A DNA stretch of 64,000 nucleotides from Hyposmocoma kahamanoa (GCF_003589595.1 NW_020653766.1:53851-117850); one strand, 5' to 3'; shown: positions 1 through 11,518, numbered from the stretch's first letter. Numbers and translations: made by a program. Notes: generated by a model from the letters alone, not told the origin.

Positions 1-226
1 TGCGGTCGGCCATTGACTATTCCAGAGGATATATCCACAGCACTTGTACCAGTAAAACCGAGACGTTTCTCAATTGTACCCAAGAATTGCAAATCATAAA
101 GATACAGCCAAGTTTCCTGTAATGCTATGATATCATATTCGTTACAAAGTTCCTTTATCCTTGCTGCAGAACGCTTAACATTTTTACAATTAAACGTTAT
201 AAACTGTACTTTGTTAATCTGTACCA
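1..226 (-). CDS. LINE ORF2, N-terminal AP-endonuclease domain (partial)
   Basis: The frame opens with Met at 226 and stays open to the window edge, about 75 codons. It shows the first signatures of an exonuclease-endonuclease-phosphatase fold endonuclease: a leading beta strand ending in FITFNCKN (the metal-binding Asn region), then DIIALQETWL, where the Glu is the usual catalytic metal ligand. The following GFTGTSAVD and GRP segments fit the loop of insect LINE endonucleases. In the family this enzyme nicks target DNA to prime reverse transcription. The rest of the endonuclease and all of the RT lie outside the window, so intactness cannot be judged. The ORF1 remnant ends about 100 bases upstream, as expected for a dicistronic LINE. 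Confidence 0.8.
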
Positions 227-327
227 TCATAAAGCGAATTAGTTATACACTCGAAATCTTATTCCTATCAACTTGTTTCTTCTTGAAATCCACAAATTTC
301 CTAAATATAAGAAACACCTTCTGACCA

Positions 328-1310
328 CTATTCACTGTTAAGATATAACTGTAACTTACTACGAGAAATAAAAATTTTATAAGAACAATATTGTTTTTCA
401 GTCTTCATCTGAATTTTCTCAATAGACACTAAATCCTGAGTCTTTTCTTGGATATATTTACAAATATCCTCCTGAACAACGTCCTTATCAATGTTAGAAA
501 TAAACAATGGGATTTTGACATCTGCTGACCTAAAGGTGTTCGTCGACATCACTGAAGCTACCTACTACTAAGTTACTCTTACGATGCGGTTACATTCTGT
601 TTTTTAACACTGGTGACAGCGCCAGAGCGAACCGATTCGCATGTTCCATTCGAATCAGCACTAACGCACCCGTCTCCCTCTAAAGTACAACGCGCACTTT
701 CTACTGAGTGTGACGGAAAGGGAACAGTAGTTACATGCGTTTCGTTTCGCTTACTAAAACAATCGACCTCAGCATTCAAATTTGCAGGTACCACTGATTC
801 CAAAGAATTGTTGGGGTTTTTTACAGATAGATAGATAGATAGATAGATAAAACGGTTACATTGATTTCTTTAACAATTTGCTGGCTTATCGCCTCACGAA
901 CTTTCGTAATGCTTGTCCGCAGGACTTCTTCATCACACCTATTTGCTAATTGCAATTTTATAGTACAAAATTCTTCCTGTAGAATTCTAATATCTGTTAA
1001 AAACCTGAAAACATCGTTGTGGTCAAACGTTAGTGGCCGAAGTTTTGCCAATTCATAGGCCACAAATTTAGGGAGCAAGGAACCCTCCTTCACACTCTTT
1101 CAGCGTCTTTATGATGTCTTGCACTTCTTTTTCCAATTTGTTATCTCCTTTCCTATTTATTTTTCTTCCTCTCTCTGCAGGAACGAATTCAAAAATTAAC
1201 GCCTTTGTTTTTTCGACGTCTTCACTCCGAAACGATGTAGCACATATACGAATCAATGACACTTCCTCTAAAACATCACACTTATTTTGCAAAAAGTAAA
1301 AGCACTTCAT
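328..1310 (-). pseudogene. LINE ORF1 (nucleic-acid-binding protein), frameshifted
   Basis: Four minus-strand frame segments (1310-1068, 1093-821, 803-579, 552-328) join into one recognisable insect LINE ORF1. The first part (FYFLQNKCDVLEEVSLIRIC) and the next (PKFVAYELAKLRPLTFDHNDV) form the conserved N-terminal domain seen in many arthropod LINE ORF1 proteins. The last segment (FISNIDKDVVQEDICKYIQE, then EKQYCSYKIFISRSKLQLYL) is the C-terminal domain that precedes ORF2. The frame changes at about 1070-1095 and again at a GATA microsatellite at 825-849, and the middle section is weakly conserved. The product would bind element RNA, but this copy cannot make an intact protein. Confidence 0.75.
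825..849. repeat. (AGAT)n microsatellite inside LINE ORF1
   Basis: About six perfect AGAT units interrupt the reading frame of the minus-strand ORF1 remnant. On the minus strand they translate as an artificial Ser-Ile-Tyr-Leu run before a stop. Confidence 0.95.
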
Positions 1311-1560
1311 TTATAACCACTTTACACGAACACACACAACACACACAAGTTCCTACTCGTACTTAAGTTCGTCATAATGACAGCCTGGTCGAAACACATA
1401 ATGAAGATCAAGTGCGAGTAGTTGGAAAAAACTCGCACGGCTAGAAGATGCTGACACCCGCCTTTTCAGTCAGTTCAAGATCAAGGACATTGCAATATGT
1501 CCGAAACGTCGAGGTAATTAAAATATGTTTTATATGTGATTAAGTCCCGAATTAAAAATC

Positions 1561-3668
1561 AAATGTGTAAAAATTGTGAAAGTATAAATCAAAGTAAATT
1601 ATTAGTGCTCATTCCAATGCTGTTGGTTCTGAACTGTGTTCGCAAAAATACGATTTACTGTTTTTAAAAGTATTTCCACGAAGCCTCCACTCGAATAACA
1701 GTAAAAATACATACGTAGCGTATCGACTTTATTTATCAGACTTTTTAGGGAAATCGCATTGATGCCACAGGGATGCTATTTAAAGTGACAGCGAGACGAG
1801 GCGAGGCGGCCCAGTGACCTAAAAGTGTAGTCTAGTCGCTACCTGTGAGGTCACTCGCTGAGGCTGGGTCTAAAATAGTGACACGGCGAGCCGAACTCAT
1901 CCTTTCATATTTTATCGTCAACTCTTTGTTCCGGATGTCATTCTGGTTGAACCTCCTTGGAGAATGAATATACAGCGGCAGCTGCATTGAAAAGGCATTG
2001 AAAGGGCCGAAGGTAACCGATGAACATCTGCAGATGACATGTTACAAAGTTTGAGTTTGTAAGTAAATCCTCAAATTGTGCTTGTTTGTTCCACTCTACG
2101 TAACAGTGTTTTAATTTTGGCATTTAATCTTGACAACGACGTAGGTAAAAGTGGTTCTACAGACTTACACGCGTACGTAGCTTTCCCTAGGAGATACGGT
2201 ATACTGTTTTGAGAGAGTGCTGTCTGTAATTATACATATCGCATACGTTAACTCAATTTATTGTTAATGTTACCGGTACAATATATAAACAATATTATTT
2301 ATATATATTTAGTTTTCATCAGAAGACACCCGGAAATGTTTAAAAACGTTGCATCAGCATGCAATTATAGCAAGTGATGTAAAGAATTGGCACCAAAAAA
2401 TTATAATAATTTATCTAAACAAATAAGACCATTCAAATTTTAATGAATATGGAACAAAAATTGTTTTGTCATCTTCAAAAACAGCTTTTTCACACGCAAT
2501 ACTTTTTAGTCTGACAATATTCTTTAATGTTCACCAATTATTGACATATGAAATTTTATATACGAGTATATTACGTATTATCAACGCGCTATTTAACAAT
2601 AAATAATATTTTGGAATTATGTGTATATTTGCATGCAACTTTGATAGATTAAGATTACTGTCGAATCTGTTTATTTCATTGTTGTATTCAAGTTCATCAA
2701 AAATACAGTAAAAAGTAATTAATGTAGTTCTACTACAATACTATTACGTTTTTGTATTACTTTTATCTTTGTTATCTCTAATATTTCGAATGACGGACTT
2801 GAATCCATGGTCACAATATCACGGTCATGATAAGCGACCCCTGACCCAGTGAAAAATACTCCCTCATCTCTGTGAAACATGTATCAAATAATAGAACCTT
2901 ATACATATTTTAACATGTAAACAGTTTTTAAGCTTTTTTTGTTCAATATACTTTTATGTTTTTTTTTTCTAAAATAAAATATATTTAAAATGCTCTCCTC
3001 TAAAGTTACCAAAGTCGCCTTTTAGCTATGGATATTTAAATAACTAATTTTAATATTTTGTAGATAAATTATATACTTTTATTTGACAACTTGCATCAAA
3101 CAAAACATTAAACACTAGTTTTAGTTTTATGGCTTTCCTGATCACTTAACGCTAACTATTCTAAATTAGCAAATGAGTAAATTTACATCATAGTATGTTA
3201 AGACACTATGAATTAGTCCGACTATCACCATGTGATATGATGATAACAGTATTTTGTTCAGGTATAGAATTAATTACGCTTGTTCTATTGTCCTATATTC
3301 CATGATATGCTCTGCTAACTGTGAGTTGGCGGAGTGTCACCGAATTTAAAATGATATATTTCCGCCTTAGAGCCAGCGCAAACCGATGGAGGGCAAGGCA
3401 GATAACATTACATTTATCAATGTATATTTTATGCCATTTCAATTTGGAATAAGGTTTAAATTGCATTGTTCTGAGACTCGGAGCGCCGCGACGCATTTCT
3501 CTCTGCGTCACAGAGCATTGAAATTTATACCTTATTACAATAGCAATATCATAAAATATTCATTGTTAAATTTAATACCCTTTCGTATTTAACCTCCGCT
3601 AACTCCGCTAACTCACACTGAAAATTTTATTAAAATAGTTGTAATAATACGTTGGGCGCACTATAATA
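1561..3668. other. gene-free AT-rich stretch
   Basis: No coding sequence or classified transposon was recognised. The stretch is strongly AT-rich from about 2200 to 3250. A GC-richer patch with direct GAGGCGAGGC-type repeats lies near 1790-1830. A hairpin at 3443-3546 is listed separately. Short reading frames here have no recognisable domain. Confidence 0.6.
3443..3546. repeat. imperfect long hairpin / inverted repeat
   Basis: The segment AATAAGGTTTAAATTGCATT near 3450-3469 is mirrored by a close reverse complement (CATTGAAATTTATACCTTATT) near 3516-3536. The GC-rich loop between them holds its own small stem, GACGCA...TGCGTC. It could be a folded-back SINE or MITE remnant. No terminal target duplication was identified. 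Confidence 0.5.
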
Positions 3669-4859
3669 TAGTTTCCGGAATGAATAAAAAAAAAATACTA
3701 TAAATGGTCAGAAATGAATTTGTTGTTTCTCAAAATAATCTCCGTTAGCGTTAATGAGCTTTTTCATATAAATGAACCAATTTTGAAAACATTTATGCCA
3801 CTCCTCCGTGACAATCTCTGAAACATATATTTCATATTCTTCGACAACCTCTTCAGGTGATGAAAATCGTTAACCGCGTAACTGGTTCTTAATTTTTGGA
3901 AATAAATAAAAGTTACAAGGTGCCAGGTCGGGTCTGTATGCGTGATGGCTCATAAGGTCAACGTTGTTCACCTTCAAAAATTCATTTGTCTGTCTGGCCA
4001 TGTGAGAACTGGCGTTATCGTAGTGCAAGATGATACGGCGTTTACGGTTATTTTTACGGAGTTTATTATATATATATATTTAGTTTGTTAATAACTTCCG
4101 GCAAACAAATGGTTGTGTACCAATCAGTATTCACGGTACAACGATTCTCCAAAGCAACATTAGGCACGTGTCCAGTTTTATTCAAACAAGAAGCAATCAT
4201 CCGCTTAGAGGCACTTTGCACGCGCGCCTCTTTGGTTGGTTTCGGCTCATCTCAAAAGACCCATACGCTCGATTACTGCTTTGTTTTGGGATCGTAACTA
4301 TAAATCCATATTTCGTCACCTGTTACTATATCCCACACCAAATTTGACGCCCCTTCGTTGAATCTGGTAAGCATGGCATTGCACCAAGTGACGAGGTTCG
4401 TTTTTTGAGCCTCAGACAAATTGTGTGGGATCACCCGAGAGCACAGCTTTTTTACACCAAATGTTTGTGTAGTATTGATTGTATTTGACTCAGGTCTATC
4501 CCTAAAGATGCTCAAATCTCATGGTATGTCACATGCCTGTCTGTTTTGATCATACGGCGCACAGCATCGATGTTTTTTGTTCACAGCAGAGGACGGGCGA
4601 CCATCACGAAATTCGTCACTGAGATTCACACGACCGCGTTTGAATTCTGCAAACCAGCTATAAATAGTCGTCTTGCATGGTGCTTCATCGCCAAGAGCAG
4701 TTTGAAGCCAAACGAAGCTGAGCTGTTAAATTACACTTAAAGTCGTAGAAAATCATACTATGAAAATTTTCAGTAGTTAAATCCATGGTGATGCAGACAA
4801 CCAATTTCTAAAATGACACCACAATGTAAAAACAAGTGACAGTCAGATGAACCAAACTG
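3669..4859 (-). mobile_element. mariner-like element (MLE), inactive
   Basis: An element of about 1.19 kb with a decayed mariner transposase on the minus strand. It is bordered by TA dinucleotides at 3667-3668 and 4860-4861. The ends, read inward, are TAGTTTCCGGAATGA (left) and CAGTTTGGTTCATCTGA (right), which resemble each other only imperfectly, so the boundaries are good to a few bases. The length fits the usual 1.2-1.3 kb of mariners. Confidence 0.85.
3708..4786 (-). pseudogene. mariner transposase, multiple stops and a lost catalytic Asp
   Basis: The start MDLTTENF lies at 4786 and the C-terminus NGDYFEKQQIHF ends at 3708. Recognisable parts in order are the N-terminal helix-turn-helix region, PHNLSEAQK, VTGDEIWIY (first catalytic Asp present), YDPKTKQ, HYDNASSH (second Asp present) and RPDLAPCNFYLF. 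Mariner needs Asp 34 residues after the second Asp, in the LAPxD position. Here that residue is Asn, so catalysis would be lost even without other damage. A frameshift follows residue about 23, and in-frame stops follow TKQ, precede DEPKPTK and follow QLRG. A TATATA expansion (about 4066-4080) adds residues before the second Asp. Cut-and-paste transposase family, certainly dead. Confidence 0.9.
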
Positions 4860-4900
4860 TATTCTACAGCCAAAGAGTTCCATTTTCAAATGTTGTAATT

Positions 4901-5337
4901 AACCGACTTCAAAAAAGGCGTAGGTTCTCAATTCGACTGTATCTTCTTTTTTTTTTCTTTTTTTTGTATGTATGTTACGCGATAACTTCGGTATTTGTGA
5001 ACTGATTTTCATGATTCTTTTTTTGTTGGAAAGGGGGTACTTCCATAGTAGTCCCATTTCATTTTGAAGAACATCATCTACTTCGAAGGGTGGCTGTTCA
5101 CGCATGAAGATTTATCTTTATAAATAGCGCCTAACTTTAATTTAGGAGCAATTACTTTAATGGTTGATTTTGCTATTTCTCCAATTCAAGGCGTTTTTCT
5201 CTCAATATACTTTGAGTAGTGAGAACCGATTTTTATTATCTCCAGTGTCAAGTCCCGTGTAGTGGCGAACTAGGGGATATTTCAATAAAACTTAGCAAAT
5301 AGACGTAATGCCACGTACTTTTGAGGTCGGTTTTTTT
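4901..5337. repeat. inverted-ended repeat unit, copy 1
   Basis: This unit begins AACCGACTTCAAAA and ends in the near reverse complement TTTTGAGGTCGGTT, giving 13-14 bp inverted ends. It is non-coding. It is followed by a short linker (TAGTACTCTGTACTGA...) that also follows copy 2. Similar sequences starting AACCGACTTCAAAA are, from memory, widespread in lepidopteran genomes, and a MITE-like origin is inferred. Confidence 0.8.
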
Positions 5338-5364
5338 AGTACTCTGTACTGAAATTATGTTATT

Positions 5365-5774
5365 AACCGACTTAAAAAGGAGGTTCTCAATTTTTTGTAT
5401 GTATGTTCCGCGATGACTCCAGTATTTGTACACCGATCTTGATGATTCTGTTTTTTTTTTGGAAAGAGGGTATCTCCATAGTGGTCCCATTTAATTTTGA
5501 AGAAAATCATCCACCTCTAAGGGTGGCTGTTCACGCATGAAGTTTCATTTTTATAAATAGCGCCTAAATTTTACTTAAGGGGCAATTATTTTAATGGTTG
5601 ATTTTGCTATTTCTTCAATTCAAGGCGTTTTTCTCTCAATATACTTTGAGTAGTGAGAATCGATTTTTATTATCTCCAGTGTCAAGTTCTGTATAGTGGC
5701 GAACTAGGGGATAATTTCAATAAAACTTAGCAAATAGACGTAATTCCACGGACTTTTGAGGTCGGTTTTTTAGT
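5365..5774. repeat. inverted-ended repeat unit, copy 2 (tandem)
   Basis: A second copy of the preceding unit in the same orientation, starting 464 bp after the first. It shares most of its sequence, with small deletions near its start (shorter AT/T tract) and scattered substitutions. The linker after it repeats the one after copy 1, so the true tandem period includes the linker (4901-5800). Confidence 0.85.
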
Positions 5775-5804
5775 ACTCTGTACTGAGATTATAGTTATTA
5801 CTTT

Positions 5805-6044
5805 TTACATATTGTTTATGTAAGTGGCCAGTTCCGGAAACTTATAATGTGCCCTATGTAAAGGAATTATCATTGTTTTTACTTTAGAAGTTGTTCCTGT
5901 AAACTTACAACTTTCGATTTGGCGTATTGTTCCAAGAAGGTATCGAAATATGACACTATTTTGAGAGTAACGGGTCAAATCTTGAAGTGTTCTAACCGGA
6001 AAATCTTCAACTTTTCTTATAATTTTTATATTGAGAAACAAAAC
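5805..6044 (-). CDS. possible terminal exon, unknown protein
   Basis: On the minus strand, TTTTATATTCCAG at about 6057-6045 looks like a pyrimidine-rich 3' splice acceptor. It is followed by an open frame of 79 codons ending in TAA at 5805. The frame has no nearby ATG, so it would have to be spliced. The peptide includes VEDFPVRTLQDLTRYSQ, FRYLLGTIRQIESCKF and HYKFPELATYINNM, and has ordinary, not low-complexity, composition. I do not recognise the family. The end abuts the tandem repeat at 4901-5800. It could be the last exon of a host gene, a retrocopy fragment or chance. The supporting evidence is only the open frame plus the acceptor. Confidence 0.25.
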   Translation of the reverse strand, partial: VLFLNIKIIRKVEDFPVRTLQDLTRYSQNSVIFRYLLGTIRQIESCKFTGTTSKVKTMIIPLHRAHYKFPELATYINNM

Positions 6045-6059
6045 CTGGAATATAAAATA

Positions 6060-9000
6060 AATTAATGATAGAAAGTTGAAATTAAAAAACTGTACAACAA
6101 AGGGGCGAATAAAATATTAACACCATTACAGAGCATTAAAAGCTTCTCAGAAATGAAACTCGTTCGCTTCACTGTAGCCGTCGTCATCGCGGAGAAACAA
6201 TTCCAACAGTATTCGTCCGTCCGTTTCAATGGCCGACCCTTAGCTCAACTGTATTTAACACTGTAGCGATCGTCTTTAATAAAGCTTCGTAATTGATTTC
6301 CCTATAAATATCGTCAAATCGATGTAATTCATCTATTTATTCTATTAAAACCGTCGTCCATGTTAACAGGACCCTCAGCGCCTGTCCTTCTGTTTTGTGA
6401 TTGTTCGTTGACGGAATGACGTTGAAGACTTTCCGGGGTCAGGTTGGAGCAGCCGTGACGATGCAAATTTTGACGTTTTAATAAGGGATGCTTCAGTCGC
6501 ATCAGATTGCGAGCCTATTGTTCTAGCTGGCATTGTGTCGGGGCTTTTTTAATGAGTTCCTGACAAAGGGTTGGAGGTCTCTGATATGGTAATTCTTAAT
6601 TGGAATGGTAACAAATGAGATAGTCGGGAACATGCCGTGTCCCGACTCGGGTGCGGATTTTCCACTCTTTTGTTGAAATGGAAATTTTTCTTTTGTGCTA
6701 CGAAATCCTTTACCAGCTACATTGAAATGCAATGAAACATCCATTGACTTCTTTTGTAATTAAACGATAACGCTGTGATAAATAAACAATTTTCAGATCC
6801 TTGAGAATTATTTTAAATGTTCGTTATCAATAAATAAAAATATTCTTGTTATCGACTGTTGATTTGTGAGTACTGCGAGACGGCAACATCACAAACAAAA
6901 TCTATATTCCAGTCCAATAAAGGCAAGATTGGGCAAACATTTCCTGGACGAGAACGTGAAGTCAGTCTCAATAGCCTTCCCCCACCACCACCACAATGAC
7001 GAGTCAAACAATCGGACAGAGCGACATGGTCCTTCGAGCCGGATAAAAATGTTATCCCGGAAAACGCTGTCCGCTGGAGACAAGCCAATTTATTCCGTAA
7101 CGAACTCCCTCTTATTGGCAGAGTGGGGGGAAATGGAGGGGCGGGGGTAGGAGAGGGGGCATAAATATACATGTGTGGAGGAAGGTTGTTAGTGATTCGT
7201 ATAAGCAGATTCCGATGGTATCCATGTTATGACAGGAATGAGAATGGGACATATCGCGTAATTGGGTTTTTAGCTTATTAAGGCCACACCGAGGAAGTAA
7301 GGTTTATTTTATATTGTTAATCATATCAGTAGACTTGCCATAGGCACAATATACCTAATACCACAAATAAGGTATCAAACAAGTCCAAAAGTTTGTTGTC
7401 TCAGTTATACAGCCCGATTTTCTCGTGATTAAACGATGAATTTTGTCAAACAAATGTTTGTGAGATTATGAAACGAAAACCGTAAGGTTAGCAGCTTAAG
7501 ACTGAACCAGAATTAGTGATCTCTCGTCGTAATTTTACTTCGCATGAGAGAACCCGCACACCTTTTACCACTAATATTGAGCGCACCTAAGTCAACAACA
7601 ACTTTTCGTCTTAAAACTGAATTATTGCACCTAAAACCAAACAGTACCAGCTCCCATTACAACTTATCTAATCGGAGAGTACAGTGTCTTCGATATTGGG
7701 ATAAGCTTTAAAAGAGGTAGCACTCAGGTCTTGACTAAGCTAGAGAAAGTTTGTCAGCTAAGACAAAAAACCCAAGTCGTTAAAACTATTTGTTCTGTTC
7801 ATTATAAATATTTCACCAGTAGCAATCTTTGGCGATTTTTGTCCACACTCAAAGATCGCGCGATTTATTACAAAATTTGTACCAGCTAGGTCACTCGACA
7901 TTGTTTTAGGAATTAAGAAAAATACTATTCCAGTTTATATGAAGGGGACCGAGGAAAGGGCCTGATGAAGTTCGCGGGGAGTTGTAGCTTGCAGGTGGCA
8001 CTAAATCTTAATGACATTATATTGGGAAGGCCTCCGGGCAGCAGTTGATATCTTACGTACGGTGATGATGATTGCCAATCACGTGACCGGATCATATATC
8101 CCGATAGTAACGTTTGTAGGTATGTACCGTTTTAAGTACATCTCACTTAACTCAGCGGTAGGAAGGTGTCAATAACAACGAAGCAGCGCAATTAGGGCGG
8201 CGCACGCTCAGCAGAAAGATCTGCTCGCTCAACCGGACCGACCGAACAGCGCGGCGTGTAATTGCCGGCCTAATGTCTCTGTCTGTTACAATTCACCCGC
8301 GATACACAGATCGCTAGGACGGTGAGCTGATTGAAGTTAAGTTAATTCAGTTACATCAGAATAGAATACAACAAATTAATGGCTGTTAACTATAAAAGGG
8401 GTTAAAGTTATTGTAAGGTCAATATAGTGCAAGTAAGAATATAGTGATTTCAAATGCATTGTTACAGTATAATTACTATGACGATTAATGTGTACACAAA
8501 TAACAAGTAGTACGTTTTTGTCCTGCCTTCGTTTATTTTTTAAGGGACAAGCACCCAAAGGTTAAGATGGCCAGTATCTAACAAGTTAGAACATGATTTC
8601 AATTTAGTTTTTTCCTGTATACCTATTTCAATCGCAAAACATCAGCATCGCAATGAGAGTAGAATCCGGAACACCAAAACAATGGCACACAATTTATTTT
8701 AGAAGGTGGTGAATGACATTTCAAAAACCAGAATGTAGGATTGGTATCGGTTGTTCCTTCGACCGCTATTACTGGTACGTTTGTCCGTCTGTATGTTTTT
8801 GCTAATCCTCGTCGGGCGGTTGTCTCTGGTGTTAACGGGTAATCTTTTCCGGCTGTTCCGTCCCGTCCCGCCAGGTTTCCGTCCCTCTCTCGTCTCGTGC
8901 CCATCTCGGGTGCGGATAGGGATTAGTTTCATCATTATGCTCTCTTTAGTGAGGTTTTTGCTGACGGCGATAATTTTCCCGTATAACGAATTGGTTTTGT

Positions 9001-11518
9001 TTCTTCAACTCAACTGTTCAACTTGAATGGTACAGTCAGTGAGCATAAATAATACCAGTGAGCACAAGTATAATATCATTGGGTACGGTTATGTTTGTAA
9101 ATATAAGTTATAGAAAAAAATAACGTCGCATAACGGGATAGGTGCGAGAGACCTTCATTACGTGCCGAAAGTAGGAAAACGGTATTTTCCGGAACGTCTC
9201 TGTTTTTCTGTTGTTTTTATTTCATGATCAAGTCAAGGGCTTGGCGAAAAACTCGTTAGCGAGTTTCATGAATTTTTCATGGTACCCTCGCAGCACGGCG
9301 GCGCGCCCCGCAACTTTTTTACAAATACCCTACATTATTCATAAGAAACTCCACTAGACTAAATCCTCCAGGAACGTACGCAACTTCTTGCGACTTCAGT
9401 GATTTTTTGCACTCGTCGTTTGCCCTTATCATAATCAATGCCTGCTTCTTATTCTACGGTTCTAAAGAATGTTTAGAGGTAACCATTACTTAATTGTCTT
9501 TGATTTGTAAATAAAGTAAAATGTACGTAAGTATACCACACCTATCTCCCACAAGATTAGGCTATGAACGACACCAACATGTCACTTTCATGGTTTTCGA
9601 TTCCTTAGTATTCCAATGTCATTACTATTTATAATATTTTCTTACACTGTTTTATTTATTTGTTTCTAGACTAATGTTTACCTTTTAGTGTCGGGTTTGT
9701 TCATCAGAATAGCATCTTTTTGTAATAAAATATATAAACAGAGTAAATCCCGTGTGGCTTTAGGTGACAAAGTTGTCGCGTAAGCTCTCAAACGCACAGT
9801 GAAGTGGTTCCGCGGCCGAGACCGGCTGTTATGGAAATGCCTCCTAAGCACGTATTGTCGCGTCACAACTTGTAAATCGACCTACCGAACTTCGCCTAAA
9901 TGCCGCGGCTCTTTTTGTTTGCTTTTGGTTTGTTTTAATACTAAAATGTGTTTGCCCGCTGCATCTCTGACCGTAGATTTTAATAGTCGTTGTAACTTGT
10001 AACAGGCGTGTCGTTTATCGTGCACCTGACGACTGGTTCATGCGTCACTTAGTACAAAAAAACTTTTATAAGCATTGTTGTCGGTCGTAGGTGTATGTTA
10101 TTAGTTTTGTTATTTACACGAAAGATAGTTACTAAACAGTTGACAAGTTCTACCAGGAAAAAGTTTTTAATTGGCAATTCACTAACGACATATGTAGTAA
10201 CGTATAATGACGATATAGAAAAACGATACATTTGTTTGTTTTGATATGTCAGTATTATACGGCGGTGGTCATTTGGAGCGATGTCTGCTACGTGCTGCTA
10301 ACAAGGTCCGTAACGAAGTGGTCCGTGCGGTAACGAGGATACGCGGCGGAAACACGGCCACCGGCGCGCGGCGCAGCGGCGGCGGTGGCGCTGAGTGCAG
10401 AAGAATGGACGTTAGATGTACAAAATATTACAAATTTACGGCAATTGACCGGCTATTTTATGTTATACTTTACACATTTACATAAAGTTAAACCTGTATA
10501 ATATGACCAGAAATACGAAAATGCAGCACAGTATGCGCACGAAGTGACCATTTTGTGGCGCGGTATTAACGCCGACGCTGCACCTGCACCGCACCACGCT
10601 TGTCGCTGCCCGCCCGCTCCTGCGATGCTCTGTCGATTAAGTGTTGACCGTACATTTCTATTACCTACATATTTGGTCACTGTGCAACTTCCGTGTATTA
10701 GAAAGTAAACGTTTTTCAAATCAAATCAAATTTTCTTTGCGTCATACAAAGTTTTCATGGCTTTTATGTACTTTGCATGCAATAATTTGTAAATACACTA
10801 TTGTCATGCAGTCCAATTAATCGTAACCTACCACAGATAAAACGTAATAATAATAACACTACATAACAATAAATAGATTATAGTTAGATTTTATAAGAAA
10901 TCTTCAATATTCAATGTCATATCATTCAGGTTATTAAATAATCATTTCTAGATTTGAAGAAACACAGAAAGCATAGTTATTTTGTCTACACTCATATCAT
11001 AAACTCTCTATAATGTGTTCAAAAACCGCAAATTACGACCAGCATAAAGATAAACTGTTTCGTTATAAATGTCTTATCTGTCAAAATGTTATTACTGCTT
11101 CTTATTAACATCGACTTCGATGTTAACATTACATTCAATTTCGAACATCTGTGAAAAACAAAACAATTTGATTGGACCTTAACTTTTATATCAGCCAAGA
11201 TGAAGTTTAATTCGAAATGAAATATCAATAGCAAGCAATTTTGACAATTTCACACGTTGCGTGATATCGAACGATATGAGAGTTGGGGCTGATTTTAGTT
11301 TGTCTATGAATTAAAAATAAAAAGTATGGTTGTGTGACATGCGTGAGAAAAGTTTATATTTGCCGCCATTTCGCCAGTCATAACCTGCGGTTCCTGTACA
11401 CATCACAGAGAGCTTATAATAGAGTGTAGATAAAGCAGTGTATGTAACTGTACATAATTAGGCATTAAAACACTCGTGAGACATTTTAATGCCTTTCATT
11501 ATGTAACAGTCACATAAA
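6060..11518. other. gene-free stretch with GC-richer patches
   Basis: No coding region was recognised. Contents noted: an orphan tRNA-Tyr primer-binding sequence at 7027-7044; a G-rich run at about 7125-7160; a GC-rich patch at 8190-8280; a T/C-rich patch at 8740-8920 with short overlapping frames and no domain; and a GC-rich patch at 10310-10400 (GCGG repeats). The remainder is AT-rich. Unannotated ancient repeats cannot be excluded by eye. Confidence 0.55.
7027..7044 (+). other. orphan retroelement primer-binding site matching tRNA-Tyr
   Basis: TGGTCCTTCGAGCCGGAT is, from memory of insect tRNA-Tyr, the exact complement of its CCA-tailed 3' end (18 nt). The preceding bases end in ACA, as an LTR end would. 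No gag or pol frames follow on the plus strand and no second LTR was identified, so this may be a remnant of a deleted LTR element. The BEL element elsewhere in this window uses nearly the same primer site (one mismatch in 18). Confidence 0.55.

Larger units (their letters stand above)
1..1560 (-). mobile_element. 5' part of a non-LTR retrotransposon (LINE), truncated by window edge
   Basis: Reading leftwards on the minus strand there is a 5' leader (about 1560-1311), a decayed ORF1 (1310-328) and the start of ORF2 with an AP-endonuclease (226 to beyond base 1). This order is that of a two-ORF, APE-type LINE of the CR1/Jockey-like assemblage common in Lepidoptera. The upper boundary is approximate, because the leader merges into unannotated AT-rich sequence and no target-site duplication could be found on this side alone. 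The reverse transcriptase should lie to the left of the window. ORF1 decay (frameshifts plus a tetranucleotide expansion) shows this copy is inactive. The clade assignment is an inference from the ORF1 type. Confidence 0.8.

Noticed and set aside
2790..2860. tRNA-like segment with a GGATTCAAGTCC word on the minus strand
   Set aside because: No matching A box or acceptor pairing and no SINE body next to it, so not supportable as a tRNA or SINE.
6849..7172. 107-codon minus-strand frame and its plus-strand partner
   Set aside because: No domain, low-complexity Pro/Gly runs over a G/C-rich tract, and a retroelement primer-binding word lies within it.
8623..9026. Frames on both strands across a T/C-rich patch
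   Set aside because: Mutually overlapping, with no domain. Most likely composition-driven.
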